Notes: generated from the letters alone by a model not told the origin. A stretch of DNA of 64,000 nt from Sphingobacterium athyrii (GCF_003071065.1 NZ_QCXX01000001.1:740971-804970); one strand, 5' to 3'. Numbered from the stretch's first letter, positions 8,710 to 18,019 are shown. A program made the numbers and translations.

Positions 8710-9348
8710 ATGAATAACAAACCGTATGTCATAGGGATTGCCGGAAGTAGTGGTTCTGGAAAAACATTTTTTTTGAATAGTTTTTTGAAACATTTTAAAA
8801 CCAATGAAGCTACCTTGATTTCTCAAGATGACTATTATATCCCTGCCAATACAAAGACACAAGAGGAAAATAGACTCTATAATTTTGATATCCCAACATC
8901 CATAGACAGAGAAGCTTTCTATACCGATATCAAAGCACTTTTTAATGGAGAGACGATTTATAAAGAAGAGTATACCTTTAATAATCCTTCGCTAACTCCA
9001 AAAATATTAGAGATCAAGCCAGCCCCCATACTGATTATCGAAGGGTTATTCATTTTCTACTATACAGAAATCAACGCGCTTATTAACCACAAGATCTTCC
9101 TGAGTGCAGATCAGGATATCGCCCTCCGCAGAAGGCTACATCGTGATTTGGTCGAACGTGGTTATTTTGAAGATGATGTCATGTACAAATGGGTAAACCA
9201 TGTGCTTCCTTCATATAACGAGTATTTATTGCCATTTCAGGATTCTTGTGATCAAGTTATATTTAACAATACTGACGAACCTGAACCGATTTGGGACATT
9301 ACCAATCAGATTTCTGAAGAATTGAAAGCGAAACTCAATTTAGTATAA
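8710..9348 (+). CDS. udk: Uridine kinase-family nucleoside kinase
   Basis: A 212-residue P-loop kinase. GIAGSSGSGKT at residues 9-19 is the Walker A loop of the uridine kinase/phosphoribulokinase family, SQDDYY (about 38-43) supplies the family Asp, and LIIEGLF carries the Walker B-like strand, followed by the Arg-rich lid (RRRLHRDLVERG). The enzyme phosphorylates uridine and cytidine to UMP and CMP in pyrimidine salvage. The length matches the family (about 205-215). Phosphoribulokinase is excluded by length. A strong terminator follows and separates it from purH. Confidence 0.88.
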   Translation: MNNKPYVIGIAGSSGSGKTFFLNSFLKHFKTNEATLISQDDYYIPANTKTQEENRLYNFDIPTSIDREAFYTDIKALFNGETIYKEEYTFNNPSLTPKILEIKPAPILIIEGLFIFYYTEINALINHKIFLSADQDIALRRRLHRDLVERGYFEDDVMYKWVNHVLPSYNEYLLPFQDSCDQVIFNNTDEPEPIWDITNQISEELKAKLNLV

Positions 9349-9354
9349 TACACT

Positions 9355-9388
9355 AAAGACGGGCGTATGAGGACATACGCCCGTCTTT
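9355..9388 (+). terminator. Intrinsic terminator after udk
   Basis: A perfect 15-bp stem (9355-9369 with 9374-9388) closes an AGGA tetraloop and continues into AT-rich sequence. Confidence 0.88.
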
Positions 9389-9408
9389 ATTTAAAAGTGC
9401 TTGATTTA

Positions 9409-9439
9409 TTGACATCAAGACTTTAAATTCTTATCTTTG
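9409..9439 (+). promoter_or_regulatory. purH promoter, Bacteroidota type
   Basis: TTG at 9409-9411 and TATCTTTG at 9432-9439 are separated by 20 bp, matching the -33/-7 consensus. The purH ATG lies 23 nt beyond the -7 box. Confidence 0.75.
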
Positions 9440-9462
9440 CGCCACGAAACAAATCCATCATA

Positions 9463-10989
9463 ATGAACCATCCTGTAAAGATTAAAAATACTTTGGTTTC
9501 AGTCTATTATAAAGACGGCCTAGCTCCTTTAGTTGAATTATTAAACAAATACGGTGTTACATTCTATTCCACTGGAGGGACAGAAACATTTATCAAAGAT
9601 TTAGGTATACCTGTCGTTCCTGTTGAAGACTTGACAAGCTATCCTTCGATTTTAGGAGGCCGTGTTAAGACCTTGCACCCAAAAGTTTTCGGAGGAATTT
9701 TGGCACGCCGTCCGCTTGAATCGGACCAACAGCAACTTGCTCAGTATGAAATACCAGAGATCGATTTAGTTATCGTGGATTTGTATCCATTTGAAGAAAC
9801 TGTTGCATCCGGAGCTGCTGAACAAGATATCATCGAAAAAATTGACATTGGTGGAATCTCATTAATTCGTGCTGCAGCGAAAAACTTTAATGACGTTGTG
9901 ATTATCTCTTCTAAAAATGACTACAAAGAACTTGAAGAGATGCTAGCGAATCAAGAAGGCAATACTTCTTTGGAGCAACGTAAAGAATTTGCAAAACGTG
10001 CTTTCAACACATCATCTCATTATGACACTGCAATCTTCAATTATTTCAACCAAGAAAACCCAATTGAAGTATTTAAACAATCCGAACAAAAAGCTCAAGT
10101 ATTGAGATATGGTGAAAACCCGCATCAAAAAGGTATTTTCTTTGGTGACTTGGACAACATGTTCGACAAATTAAATGGAAAAGAGCTTTCTTACAACAAT
10201 CTTGTTGACGTGGATGCTGCCGTTGCTTTAATTGACGAATTTCAGGAACCTACATTTGCTATCCTAAAACACACAAACGCTTGTGGTGTGGCCTCTCGCC
10301 CAACAATCAAACAAGCATGGATCGATGCTTTGGCATGTGATCCTGTTTCAGCATTCGGCGGGGTTTTGATTACTAACGGTGAAGTGGATGGCGCAACAGC
10401 AACGGAGATCAATAATTTGTTCTTCGAGGTCTTAATCGCACCTGCTTATTCGGAGGAAGCAATTGCTATCCTTACGGCCAAGAAAAATAGAATTATCCTA
10501 GTGCGTAAAGATGTAAAATTACCTGCTCAACAATTCAAAACTTTATTGAATGGTGTCATTCTTCAAGATAAGGATAACACAATTGAAGCGCCTGAGCAAA
10601 TGGTCGCCGTAACCACAGTAAAACCTACAGCTGAACAACTGGAAGATTTATATTTTGCCAATAAAATTGTAAAACATACTAAATCAAATACCATTGTTTT
10701 TGCCAAAAATGGCACCTTGTTAGCATCAGGTGTTGGGCAAACATCACGGGTTGATGCCTTAAAGCAAGCAATTGAAAAAGCAGTTTCATTTGGTTTTGAC
10801 CTACAAGGTTGTTCAATGGCATCAGATGCTTTCTTTCCTTTCCCAGATTGTGTAGAGATCGCTTCAAATGCAGGTATTGCAGCCGTTTTGCAGCCAGGCG
10901 GTTCCATCAAAGATCAATTATCCATTGATATGGCCAATGAAAAAGGCATTGCAATGGTAACTACTGGTGTAAGACATTTCAAACATTAA
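9463..10989 (+). CDS. purH: Bifunctional AICAR transformylase/IMP cyclohydrolase
   Basis: A cytoplasmic enzyme of 508 residues that catalyses the last two steps of de novo IMP synthesis: formylation of AICAR with 10-formyl-THF and cyclisation of FAICAR. The N-terminal MGS-like IMPCH domain shows STGGTETFIKDLG and GGRVKTLHPKVFGGIL. The transformylase domain (from about residue 200) has YGENPHQKG and the catalytic-loop motif KHTNACGVAS, a variant of the KHxNPCG form. The C-terminal SDAFFPFPD and LQPGGSIKD are also conserved. It is a single-gene unit with its own promoter and terminator. Confidence 0.97.
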   Translation: MNHPVKIKNTLVSVYYKDGLAPLVELLNKYGVTFYSTGGTETFIKDLGIPVVPVEDLTSYPSILGGRVKTLHPKVFGGILARRPLESDQQQLAQYEIPEIDLVIVDLYPFEETVASGAAEQDIIEKIDIGGISLIRAAAKNFNDVVIISSKNDYKELEEMLANQEGNTSLEQRKEFAKRAFNTSSHYDTAIFNYFNQENPIEVFKQSEQKAQVLRYGENPHQKGIFFGDLDNMFDKLNGKELSYNNLVDVDAAVALIDEFQEPTFAILKHTNACGVASRPTIKQAWIDALACDPVSAFGGVLITNGEVDGATATEINNLFFEVLIAPAYSEEAIAILTAKKNRIILVRKDVKLPAQQFKTLLNGVILQDKDNTIEAPEQMVAVTTVKPTAEQLEDLYFANKIVKHTKSNTIVFAKNGTLLASGVGQTSRVDALKQAIEKAVSFGFDLQGCSMASDAFFPFPDCVEIASNAGIAAVLQPGGSIKDQLSIDMANEKGIAMVTTGVRHFKH

Positions 10990-11010
10990 GAATAGTCTTA
11001 CTACTTCATA

Positions 11011-11041
11011 AAAAAAGCTACTTTTAAAAAGTAGCTTTTTT
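11011..11041. terminator. Bidirectional terminator between purH and YkvA gene
   Basis: The run AAAAAAGCTACTTTT pairs with its reverse complement at 11027-11041. It ends on the last base of the convergent YkvA gene's stop codon and serves both strands. Confidence 0.85.
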
Positions 11042-11412
11042 TATTTGTTGGCCTGCCAGCCCAGTCGTTCTAATTTATATCGTTCTATTTCTTCTGAAAG
11101 CTTCCGGATTGCATAGGCAACAATAGCAACATCATCTAACCAACCACCTACGGCAATAAAATCCGGAATTGCATCTACCGGGGAAACCACATAAATAATA
11201 GTCCCGATAATAATGGATAGATTCCAGCTGTTCATTTTAAACTTACCAGTAATTGCATCCTTGCACATGGCGATCAGTAATTTAAAATCGCCAACATAGC
11301 TTCCTAGATTTTTTGCCTTAGATTCCGCCTGTGACAACTCCGCTTCCGTAATTTTACGATGTCTAAAGCGCTCAAACATACCTGTTGCAATCTTTTTGAT
11401 TCTACCGTTCAT
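11041..11412 (-). CDS. YkvA-family (DUF1232) small membrane protein
   Basis: A 123-residue protein. Residues about 65-110 hold the DUF1232 core: a hydrophobic segment with IYVVSPVDAIPDFI and GWLDDVAIVAYAIR, the family's P-D-IPDxxP-like and DD motifs. One membrane-associated hairpin is predicted. The N-terminal half is basic and charged. The molecular function of the family is unknown; members occur singly, as here. The gene is convergent with purH and its stop codon touches the shared terminator. Confidence 0.85.
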   Translation of the reverse strand: MNGRIKKIATGMFERFRHRKITEAELSQAESKAKNLGSYVGDFKLLIAMCKDAITGKFKMNSWNLSIIIGTIIYVVSPVDAIPDFIAVGGWLDDVAIVAYAIRKLSEEIERYKLERLGWQANK

Positions 11413-11692
11413 AACTCAAAATTATCAATATTTTTTAATTAACAAAGCCTGTGCCTTTTTTAAATGAAAGCACAAACGCGGACCAAAGTCCACTCAAATA
11501 CCAACTATATTCGACAGCGCTTTGGGAATGGTTGCTGAGAAAAATATCTTCGGAGATAGCCATTATATTAAAATAAACCCCAATTTTATTATTTTTACAG
11601 CTAACTGTAGCAAAGTGTATGTCACCACCGTATAATAGACAACACAAGCGCAATGTGTTTACACAAAAAATAGATTTTAATATTACACGGTT

Positions 11693-12406
11693 ATGAAAAA
11701 CTATAGATTATTTAATTTTATTGCCATCGCTTTAGCAACATTCTTACTATCCAGCTGTTTGAAAGATGACGATGACCAACGAATTCCAGCGGCTCTCTTT
11801 ACAATGGTCAATGGCTACAGTGACGCTAATGCAGTCATCTATTACGCCGATGGGGGCCCTTTACAAAATCCCAATTATCCCATGGAATTTAAAAGCTATA
11901 GACCTATAGTTGGCCTATTCACCGGAGCAAGAAAAATAGCCGTTTCTGCGGAATATAACAATATCCTTGTTGACACAACAGTTACGATCAAAGACAGCAC
12001 GATATACACCTCATTTGTTTACGGTACCAAAGAGAAGCCTGTTCAGGTAATTACAACAGATAAAATTAACAAGGAAATCAAAAACACGGAATCCGGTTTA
12101 CGTTTCTTTAATCTTGCGGAGGGAACAGATCAGGTATCCCTTCAGATTGGCAGTCAGACTTCTCCAACAGAATGGACGAATAGGGCGAAAGAAACACAAA
12201 ATTCAGCTACTGCCCACCAAGGATTCATCGCGCAAAAAAGTGGCACTTTTGATGTCATTGCCAAAGATAAAGCCGGAAAAACAATTGCAACACGCAAAGA
12301 TATCAAACTGGTAGAAAATTACTATTATTCATTGATATTGATCGGTAAGGCAAATGACGAGAAAAAGCCTTTGTACCTAGGCTTGGTAGCTCAAGCTGCA
12401 AATTAA
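11693..12406 (+). CDS. DUF4397-like lipoprotein
   Basis: A 237-residue protein with lipoprotein signal peptide MKNYRLFNFIAIALATFLLSSC; the Cys lies at about residue 22 and is followed by the acidic KDDDD, which may favour surface export in Bacteroidota. The body (VNGYSDANAVIYYADGG, LFTGARKIAVSA, LRFFNLAEGTDQVSL) has the look of two DUF4397 beta-domains, with a repeated aaVNgYsdA-type opening. No catalytic residues are apparent. It stands alone; its terminator is shared with the convergent divisome gene. The DUF4397 assignment is from pattern recognition. Confidence 0.75.
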   Translation: MKNYRLFNFIAIALATFLLSSCLKDDDDQRIPAALFTMVNGYSDANAVIYYADGGPLQNPNYPMEFKSYRPIVGLFTGARKIAVSAEYNNILVDTTVTIKDSTIYTSFVYGTKEKPVQVITTDKINKEIKNTESGLRFFNLAEGTDQVSLQIGSQTSPTEWTNRAKETQNSATAHQGFIAQKSGTFDVIAKDKAGKTIATRKDIKLVENYYYSLILIGKANDEKKPLYLGLVAQAAN

Positions 12407-12432
12407 AAATACCCCGTTTTCTATATACAAAA

Positions 12433-12462
12433 AAAGACCATCGTATTTCTATGATGGTCTTT
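12433..12462. terminator. Terminator between DUF4397 lipoprotein and FtsB-like gene
   Basis: Stem AAAGACCATC (12433-12442) with GATGGTCTTT (12453-12462), flanked by A-run and T-run, so active on both strands of this convergent pair. Confidence 0.85.
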
Positions 12463-12467
12463 CTTAT

Positions 12468-12773
12468 TTAAGGCTTTTCTTGGGGAGCGACTTTAGATAC
12501 GACGTAGATATCTTCATTCTCCTTTTTCATTTTATATTTCTCCCTGGCAATACGCTGCACTTCCTGTGGGTTGGACCGGATATCGTTAATCGTCTTTATA
12601 ATGGCTGCATTCTCTTTCAGGTAAAAAGAGCGTTCGGTTTCCAAATTAGCTTTTTGCTTTTGGTAGCTGTATTGCGTAGCAAAATCATTTCTATCAAAAA
12701 ATAACATCCACACCAAAAAAGCCAAAGTGGCTAATAAATACTTATTTCTTATTAAAGACCATAATCGTTGCAT
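12468..12773 (-). CDS. FtsB/DivIC-family septum formation initiator
   Basis: A 101-residue bitopic membrane protein: a short cytoplasmic basic start, one transmembrane helix (about residues 12-27, LLATLAFLVWMLFF), then a periplasmic coiled coil (about 30-75) ending in the family pattern VQRIAREKYKMKKENEDIYVV. FtsB/DivIC proteins connect FtsL and FtsQ/DivIB in the divisome. In many Bacteroidota the gene sits after eno, but here eno is about 9 kb away and the gene is alone. Its start lies about 280 bp from lpxB, which is divergent. Confidence 0.85.
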   Translation of the reverse strand: MQRLWSLIRNKYLLATLAFLVWMLFFDRNDFATQYSYQKQKANLETERSFYLKENAAIIKTINDIRSNPQEVQRIAREKYKMKKENEDIYVVSKVAPQEKP

Positions 12774-13053
12774 AGGACAAAAATACTATTTAGCTTTCAG
12801 ACTACCGATATTTTCTTCCGAAGTTAAACATCGTTAATTAAAGATATGGAATAATGCCCTCAAATTCATCATATCTTTAGAATAATATTATCTTTAACAA
12901 GTCAAAACAACATGCTATTAAATAGCCCGAATGGAAGGCATAAATACTGGTAAAAAAATACTGTTTCTTCCATATAGGCATTAAATAACAAACCGGGTGC
13001 AATGGATTCATTTTTACCGATGAAAAACTGCGCCAATACATAATCACTTTTCT

Positions 13054-14169
13054 ATGAAATACTATCTTATTGCAGGTGAAACATCAGGCGACCTACATGG
13101 TGCCAATCTGATCAAAGCGCTTAAAAATGAAGATCCCGACGCGACCTTCAACATTGTAGGTGGAGATTTAATGCAGGAAGCGGCAGGAGAAAAAGCATTG
13201 ATACATACCTCAGCAATGGCTTTTATGGGTTTTGTGGAAGTTTTGAAAAATCTGGGTAAGATATCCAAAAATTTGAAAGCGGTAAAAAGTGATCTTCTAA
13301 AAGAAATGCCCGATACAGTCATACTCATCGATTTTCCGGGTTTCAATCTGAAAATTGCTGAATTTGCAAAAAAACATGGGATCAAAACATGTTACTATAT
13401 TTCACCAAAAGTATGGGCATGGAATCAGGGCCGCGTAAAAAAGATCAAAAAAATTGTTGATCACATGTTCTGTATCCTACCTTTTGAAGTGGATTTCTAT
13501 AAAAAATGGCGTATGCCGGTCGATTACGTAGGCAATCCCCTATTAGATGCGATTTCAACGTATCCTTTTAATCCGAAATTCAGGGAAGAAAACGGTTTTA
13601 CAGACAAACCGCTTATTGCCTTATTACCGGGCAGCCGGGAGATGGAGATCATTAAACTTCTGCCGATCATGGCCGAACTACCCTATTTTTTTCCTGTTCA
13701 TCAGTTTGTCATTGCCGGTGCTCCAAATTTTGACGAATCTTATTACAAGCAATTTTTGAAGGGTATTGATATTCCCGTTCTTTTCAATCAAACTTATGAT
13801 ATCCTCAATAATGCGGAAGCTGCCGTAGTCACTAGCGGCACGGCAACCCTTGAAACAGGGATATTGAAAGTTCCACAGGTTGTGGTTTACAAAGCTAATC
13901 TGATATCTGTCTGGATAGCAAAGCTTGTGGTAAAAGTAAAGTTTATATCCCTGGTCAATCTGATTAATAATTTTCTGTCCGTACGCGAGCTTATTCAGGA
14001 TGATTGTACAGCTTATGATATTTCCTATGAAGTGGGCGAACTCATAAACAATAAAGCGCATCGGGCGAGTGTGATGGAAAATTACGATATCCTGGCAGAG
14101 AAACTTGGCTCACCCGGCGCCTCAGAAAAAACAGCTAAGTTAATTGTAAAATATCTGGGTAAAAATTAA
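13054..14169 (+). CDS. lpxB: Lipid-A-disaccharide synthase
   Basis: A 371-residue GT19 glycosyltransferase that joins UDP-2,3-diacylglucosamine and lipid X to make the lipid A disaccharide at the inner face of the cytoplasmic membrane. The opening YYLIAGETSGDLHGANL and the later FPGFNLKIA, YYISPKVWAWNQGRVKKI and LLPGSREMEI segments are LpxB signatures. VTSGTATLETGI near residue 270 belongs to the nucleotide-sugar site. The length is normal. A small secreted-protein gene follows after 56 nt and may be co-transcribed. Confidence 0.96.
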   Translation: MKYYLIAGETSGDLHGANLIKALKNEDPDATFNIVGGDLMQEAAGEKALIHTSAMAFMGFVEVLKNLGKISKNLKAVKSDLLKEMPDTVILIDFPGFNLKIAEFAKKHGIKTCYYISPKVWAWNQGRVKKIKKIVDHMFCILPFEVDFYKKWRMPVDYVGNPLLDAISTYPFNPKFREENGFTDKPLIALLPGSREMEIIKLLPIMAELPYFFPVHQFVIAGAPNFDESYYKQFLKGIDIPVLFNQTYDILNNAEAAVVTSGTATLETGILKVPQVVVYKANLISVWIAKLVVKVKFISLVNLINNFLSVRELIQDDCTAYDISYEVGELINNKAHRASVMENYDILAEKLGSPGASEKTAKLIVKYLGKN

Positions 14170-14225
14170 ACTCTTTGGGCTTTCAATTGTCAAACTATTA
14201 ATTAGTTACATATAATTAAAGCTTT

Positions 14226-14861
14226 ATGAAATCGAAACTTATTTTAGGCTTTCTTTTTTGCTTCGCATTTACCTTTGTCGGTAAAGCGCAGGAGACACAG
14301 CATTTTTCTAAACTTGAAATTGGAAAAAAAGCCAAGAAAAATATTGACAGCAAAGATTCCACAGCCGTTATTCATATCGACACATTGATTATGAAGGATA
14401 ACGCTACACTTTCCTTTTATGGAAAGAAAAATGTTAAAATCACCGTAGGTTATGCGGAAATAGGTAACAAGGCGACTTTCTATGGTACAGACGGGAAGAA
14501 TAATGGCGCCAACTTTGATATCAATGCCAATTTTCAAAAACTAGGATCATTGTATATTATTGCGAAAGGTGATGATGCTTTTAATGGCACAAAAACATTT
14601 CCCAATGGAAATGGTGGTAAAGTCAAGGTTACCTTGGCTACGGGAAGTATAAAACCACAGACAACAGACAAGAAGTCACCAAATTACATCTATGCAGATG
14701 TCGTAGCGGGTGGTAGGGCTGTCAATGCAAACACAGACCTAAGAAACATTTATGACCGCATTAAAACTGCGCCTACAGGTCTCCGGGGATTGCCACAGGG
14801 ACAGATTTACTCTGGTAGTGCAGGCACGGAAGGTTCCTTTGAACTGATTTCGACTCAATAG
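14226..14861 (+). CDS. Secreted hypothetical protein
   Basis: A 211-residue protein with a typical signal peptide (MKSKLILGFLFCFAFTFVGKAQ, cleavage after KAQ). The mature part alternates short hydrophobic and polar stretches (DTLIMKDNATLSFYGKKNVKITV, KATFYGTDGKNNGANFDINA), suggesting a beta-helix or beta-sandwich. It has no cysteines and no recognisable catalytic motif. I do not recognise a family. It is the last gene of the lpxB unit and is followed by a hairpin terminator; a role at the envelope is only inferred from its export. Confidence 0.7.
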   Translation: MKSKLILGFLFCFAFTFVGKAQETQHFSKLEIGKKAKKNIDSKDSTAVIHIDTLIMKDNATLSFYGKKNVKITVGYAEIGNKATFYGTDGKNNGANFDINANFQKLGSLYIIAKGDDAFNGTKTFPNGNGGKVKVTLATGSIKPQTTDKKSPNYIYADVVAGGRAVNANTDLRNIYDRIKTAPTGLRGLPQGQIYSGSAGTEGSFELISTQ

Positions 14862-14880
14862 GACAAGCGAAATGTATATA

Positions 14881-14913
14881 AAAAACAGCATCTTTAAGGC
14901 TGATGCTGTTTTT
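14881..14913. terminator. Terminator between secreted protein and DUF3810 gene
   Basis: AAAAACAGCATC (14881-14892) pairs with GATGCTGTTTTT (14902-14913) and runs into further T's; usable on both strands of the convergent pair. Confidence 0.85.
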
Positions 14914-14938
14914 TTAGTTATTCATTTTTAGATAAACT

Positions 14939-16018
14939 TCAATGACAACCTCTCTTTTTGAGTTCATAAGCGAGCACCAATCTCGTCATGCGATCATATC
15001 TTGCAATTCCCTCTTTTTGATTGTTATGTGTTAAGTATTGGTTGTAAAACAGCCCCATCAAGTCGTTAATCCAGCCCGTATAATTGCTCCAAAATAAACG
15101 CTCCGCCGCCACATCTTCCAGTACTGGCTTACTCAATTTGATTTGATACACTTTAGAAAGCTCCGGGTACATGCCACGAAGTTCGCCAAGCATATAAAGC
15201 GTTGTCTGCAAATACGCTGAGTAACGATAAAAAGCCTGTGGATGATGCTGTAAGCGAACAAAAGCGATAAAATTGGCTTCATCCTCAAAACCTACCCCCT
15301 GTTGATGGGCAAGCTCATGCACATACGTAAACGGAAAAGATAGGGCTGGCATAGCATAATTGACCTGCGCTTCATGTGTGAACGGATTAAAATAGCCCGA
15401 AACACCAAAATAAGAAACGATCCTGCTATTTAATGGAGATTTGGCGTTGATCTGACTGCCAGACAAAAAAGAAGAAAATGTAGTATCTTTTTTCACCCAG
15501 GTCGCCAGATCTTCCCGCATATGATCCTTCCTTTGGCCCCACAGTGCAGGGTCCACCTGTCCCCGTAAAGCATTTGTACTATCCAGGTATTCGTCAAGCA
15601 CCATGAGGTAATCCGCCAGCCGCAAGCTATCGACCTTCAGCTGGGTATTTATGCTGATCGGCTTCCTGTAATAATTTAATCCCCAGGAGATATAAAAGAA
15701 AATATAGAGTCCAAACAACAGGTTTAGCAAAAATAAAAAAGCTCGGCCTGCATCGGTCCATTTTCTATGCCATACTTTTCGGATGAGATTGGCCAGCCGA
15801 TAAAATAAAAAAATAAGCGCGAAAGTATAAAAAATATCCCCCACACTAAAAGGAATATAGCCAAAAATATACTTCGGAATATAGCCGTAAAACCTGTAAA
15901 ATCCCTGCGCATAAAAAGCTTCGATCCATGAACTATTGCTTTCGATCAGCGATAAGAAGAATAGCAGCCCAATGAATAATACCAAAGTAAGAATAGCAAT
16001 TTTGTTACGCTTTACCAT
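14939..16018 (-). CDS. DUF3810 membrane protein with HExxH zinc-protease-like motif
   Basis: A 359-residue protein with three hydrophobic segments in the first third (about residues 8-25, 58-78, 93-112), then a soluble domain. At about residues 231-250 it has YVHELAHQQGVGFEDEANF: an HExxH zinc-binding motif followed by EDEAN, so the third ligand may be Glu. This matches the DUF3810 family, regarded as putative membrane zinc metallopeptidases. Substrate and role are unknown. It lies 6 nt downstream of the NdpA-type gene and 1.1 kb from the deacetylase-like gene, so the three form one apparent operon. Confidence 0.85.
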   Translation of the reverse strand: MVKRNKIAILTLVLFIGLLFFLSLIESNSSWIEAFYAQGFYRFYGYIPKYIFGYIPFSVGDIFYTFALIFLFYRLANLIRKVWHRKWTDAGRAFLFLLNLLFGLYIFFYISWGLNYYRKPISINTQLKVDSLRLADYLMVLDEYLDSTNALRGQVDPALWGQRKDHMREDLATWVKKDTTFSSFLSGSQINAKSPLNSRIVSYFGVSGYFNPFTHEAQVNYAMPALSFPFTYVHELAHQQGVGFEDEANFIAFVRLQHHPQAFYRYSAYLQTTLYMLGELRGMYPELSKVYQIKLSKPVLEDVAAERLFWSNYTGWINDLMGLFYNQYLTHNNQKEGIARYDRMTRLVLAYELKKRGCH

Positions 16019-16024
16019 AAATCA

Positions 16025-17083
16025 TCAACTTTCGTTTTCGAAATAGACCTTATAATAGTTCATCCCTTTATCTTCATCAAATCCTTTTTCAAGATATTCC
16101 CGTTTTCCATGCACGTAGATATGAAAGTTCTTATCCAATTTCAGCACGGACTTGTAAGAAGATTCCATCTTTTTGACCGCCTTGTCTGCTATTTCAAAAC
16201 TCGACTGGAAGGGTGAATCAAATTCATCTTCAAACCCTGCTTTATAATCCTGGAACAGGGCGATAGCCTGGGGATTACCCAATACCTCCTCCTCAAATTC
16301 CTCCTGAACAAAAGTTTCCTTTTCCTTAAAGTAGTTCATTGACTTGTTCATCAGATCGATCTTATCGGCTTTCTCAAGTTCAAATGTTTCATCGAGTTTC
16401 TCCTGAACAAAATTCTTATAGACCTTCAGGTAATTTCCGGTCTGATTAAAATTGTCATTGCGCACGCGCAGTTTCAGAAACTCATCTTTCCAATAAACGG
16501 CTTCCTGCTGTCTATTGGTTTGATCCAGCACAAGAACCTTATAACCTTCTTCTTCCTCCACATTGATAATGATACAGCCTTTGTCCAACTTATTGATATT
16601 AATCGCTTCCTGTTCATATTCTAAGGTGAACGCACCTTGTTCAGGATATACTTTTAGGTAAGTCTCTTTGTTTTCCGATTTAAATATGCCGATCGCGTCG
16701 TGTTCCTCGCCTTCAATCTGTACATTTTTTATCGCTACCACATACACCTCTCCTGCTTTAATCTTGGGGTGGCTGGATACCTCATACAGATGCTTCGAAA
16801 TCTGCTGGGAAAAATCATGAAAGGGTAACTGCTCTTTAAAGTACTGGCGAACAAAATAGAATACCTCGTTCAGGTCCAGCTCATCATTGGGATGATATAG
16901 ACGATATACTTCGTTCACTTTAGCAAAGGGACTCATAAAATACTGCATCAAAAGTCCAGGTAATACTTCATCGCCCTCGAGGGATACAGGGGCGTCTGAC
17001 AGGATATAAAACTCGTCCTGTGCTTTGTTTCCTACACGGTGTATGGATAATGCTTCAAAAGTTGCGTCTTGGTGAAAAAACAT
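16025..17083 (-). CDS. NdpA-type (37-kDa) nucleoid-associated protein
   Basis: A 352-residue acidic soluble protein of the NA37/YejK family. The opening with EALSIHRVGNKAQDE, the ILSD...LLMQYFMSPF region and the long charged C-terminal half with DDKGMNYYKVYF match this family in Bacteroidota. In Escherichia coli YejK is associated with the nucleoid, but its function there is unsettled. The gene starts 9 nt after the histone-deacetylase-like gene and ends 6 nt before the DUF3810 gene, indicating co-transcription. No DNA-binding motif can be pointed to directly. Confidence 0.83.
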   Translation of the reverse strand: MFFHQDATFEALSIHRVGNKAQDEFYILSDAPVSLEGDEVLPGLLMQYFMSPFAKVNEVYRLYHPNDELDLNEVFYFVRQYFKEQLPFHDFSQQISKHLYEVSSHPKIKAGEVYVVAIKNVQIEGEEHDAIGIFKSENKETYLKVYPEQGAFTLEYEQEAININKLDKGCIIINVEEEEGYKVLVLDQTNRQQEAVYWKDEFLKLRVRNDNFNQTGNYLKVYKNFVQEKLDETFELEKADKIDLMNKSMNYFKEKETFVQEEFEEEVLGNPQAIALFQDYKAGFEDEFDSPFQSSFEIADKAVKKMESSYKSVLKLDKNFHIYVHGKREYLEKGFDEDKGMNYYKVYFENES

Positions 17084-17092
17084 ATTCTTATT

Positions 17093-18019
17093 TTATAAAT
17101 GATATAAATCTATTGCTATTTTAAATGTTTGGCAATGTGCATTGACAATATCTTTGATCCGGGGCGAATACCCCCCGCCCATACTTACCTGAACAGGAAT
17201 ATGCAGCTGATGACATAAGCCCAGTACGAGTTCATCCCTTCGTGCACAGGTCGCTGGACTTAAATTCAATCTGCCTAGTTTATCTGTTGCTAAGATATCC
17301 ACACCTGCCTGATAAAAAACAAAATCAGGCCGGATACGATCAAATAATTCCAGCAGATTTTTATTCAGGATCTCCAAATATTCTTTATCAGTTATATTTT
17401 CAGCGAGTCCAATATCCAAGTGTGAACGCTGCTTGATAAAGGGATAATTTTTCTCGCCGTGCATCGAGAAGGTAAACACCTGTTGGTGCCCTTCAAAGAT
17501 ATCTGCCGTTCCGTTTCCCTGATGGACATCCAGATCAATAATAAGGATTCGATCTGCCCGGTTATGTTGCAATAAATAACCTGCAGCAGTAGCTTGGTCG
17601 TTCAGCAGGCAAAAACCTTCACCAAAATCATAACCCGCGTGGTGTGTTCCACCTGCAACCGTAAAAGCCACTCCATATTTTAAGGCATAACAGGCAGCCT
17701 GAATGGTCCCATCCAAAATGTAGCGTTCACGGTCTACCAAGCGCTTACTTAAGGGGAATCCGATCCGGCGCACCATTTTTGGATCCAGGGTCAAATCGAA
17801 CAGTTTTGCCACATAGGCCGGATCATGTACCAGACAACAGGTCTCAAAACTTGCCAGTTCAGGTCTGAAAAAATTAGTTTCATTGGCCAATCCTTCATGC
17901 TTTAACTGCAGCGGGATCAACTCATACTTTAACATCGGAAAACGATGTCCTTCTTTGACCGGATGGATAAATTCGGGATGAAAAGCTATCTTGAGCACTT
18001 TAAATCTTATTTTATTCAT
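17093..18019 (-). CDS. Histone deacetylase-family (AcuC/HDAC-like) amidohydrolase
   Basis: A 308-residue zinc amidohydrolase of the arginase/deacetylase fold. The diagnostic GGTHHAG (about residues 123-129) gives the paired active-site histidines and DLDVHQGNGTAD (about 162-173) gives the zinc ligands Asp and His; a second metal Asp lies in QAGVDILATDKLGRL, and the GGGY motif near the C-terminus positions the substrate. Bacterial relatives deacetylate acetyl-lysine proteins such as acetyl-CoA synthetase, or acetylpolyamines; the substrate here is unknown. It heads a three-gene minus-strand unit with the nucleoid protein and DUF3810 protein. Confidence 0.9.
   Translation of the reverse strand: MNKIRFKVLKIAFHPEFIHPVKEGHRFPMLKYELIPLQLKHEGLANETNFFRPELASFETCCLVHDPAYVAKLFDLTLDPKMVRRIGFPLSKRLVDRERYILDGTIQAACYALKYGVAFTVAGGTHHAGYDFGEGFCLLNDQATAAGYLLQHNRADRILIIDLDVHQGNGTADIFEGHQQVFTFSMHGEKNYPFIKQRSHLDIGLAENITDKEYLEILNKNLLELFDRIRPDFVFYQAGVDILATDKLGRLNLSPATCARRDELVLGLCHQLHIPVQVSMGGGYSPRIKDIVNAHCQTFKIAIDLYHL

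Noticed and set aside
11435..11653. 72-codon minus-strand frame between YkvA and the DUF4397 gene
   Set aside because: No family likeness and no promoter; the frame is probably chance in AT-rich intergenic DNA.
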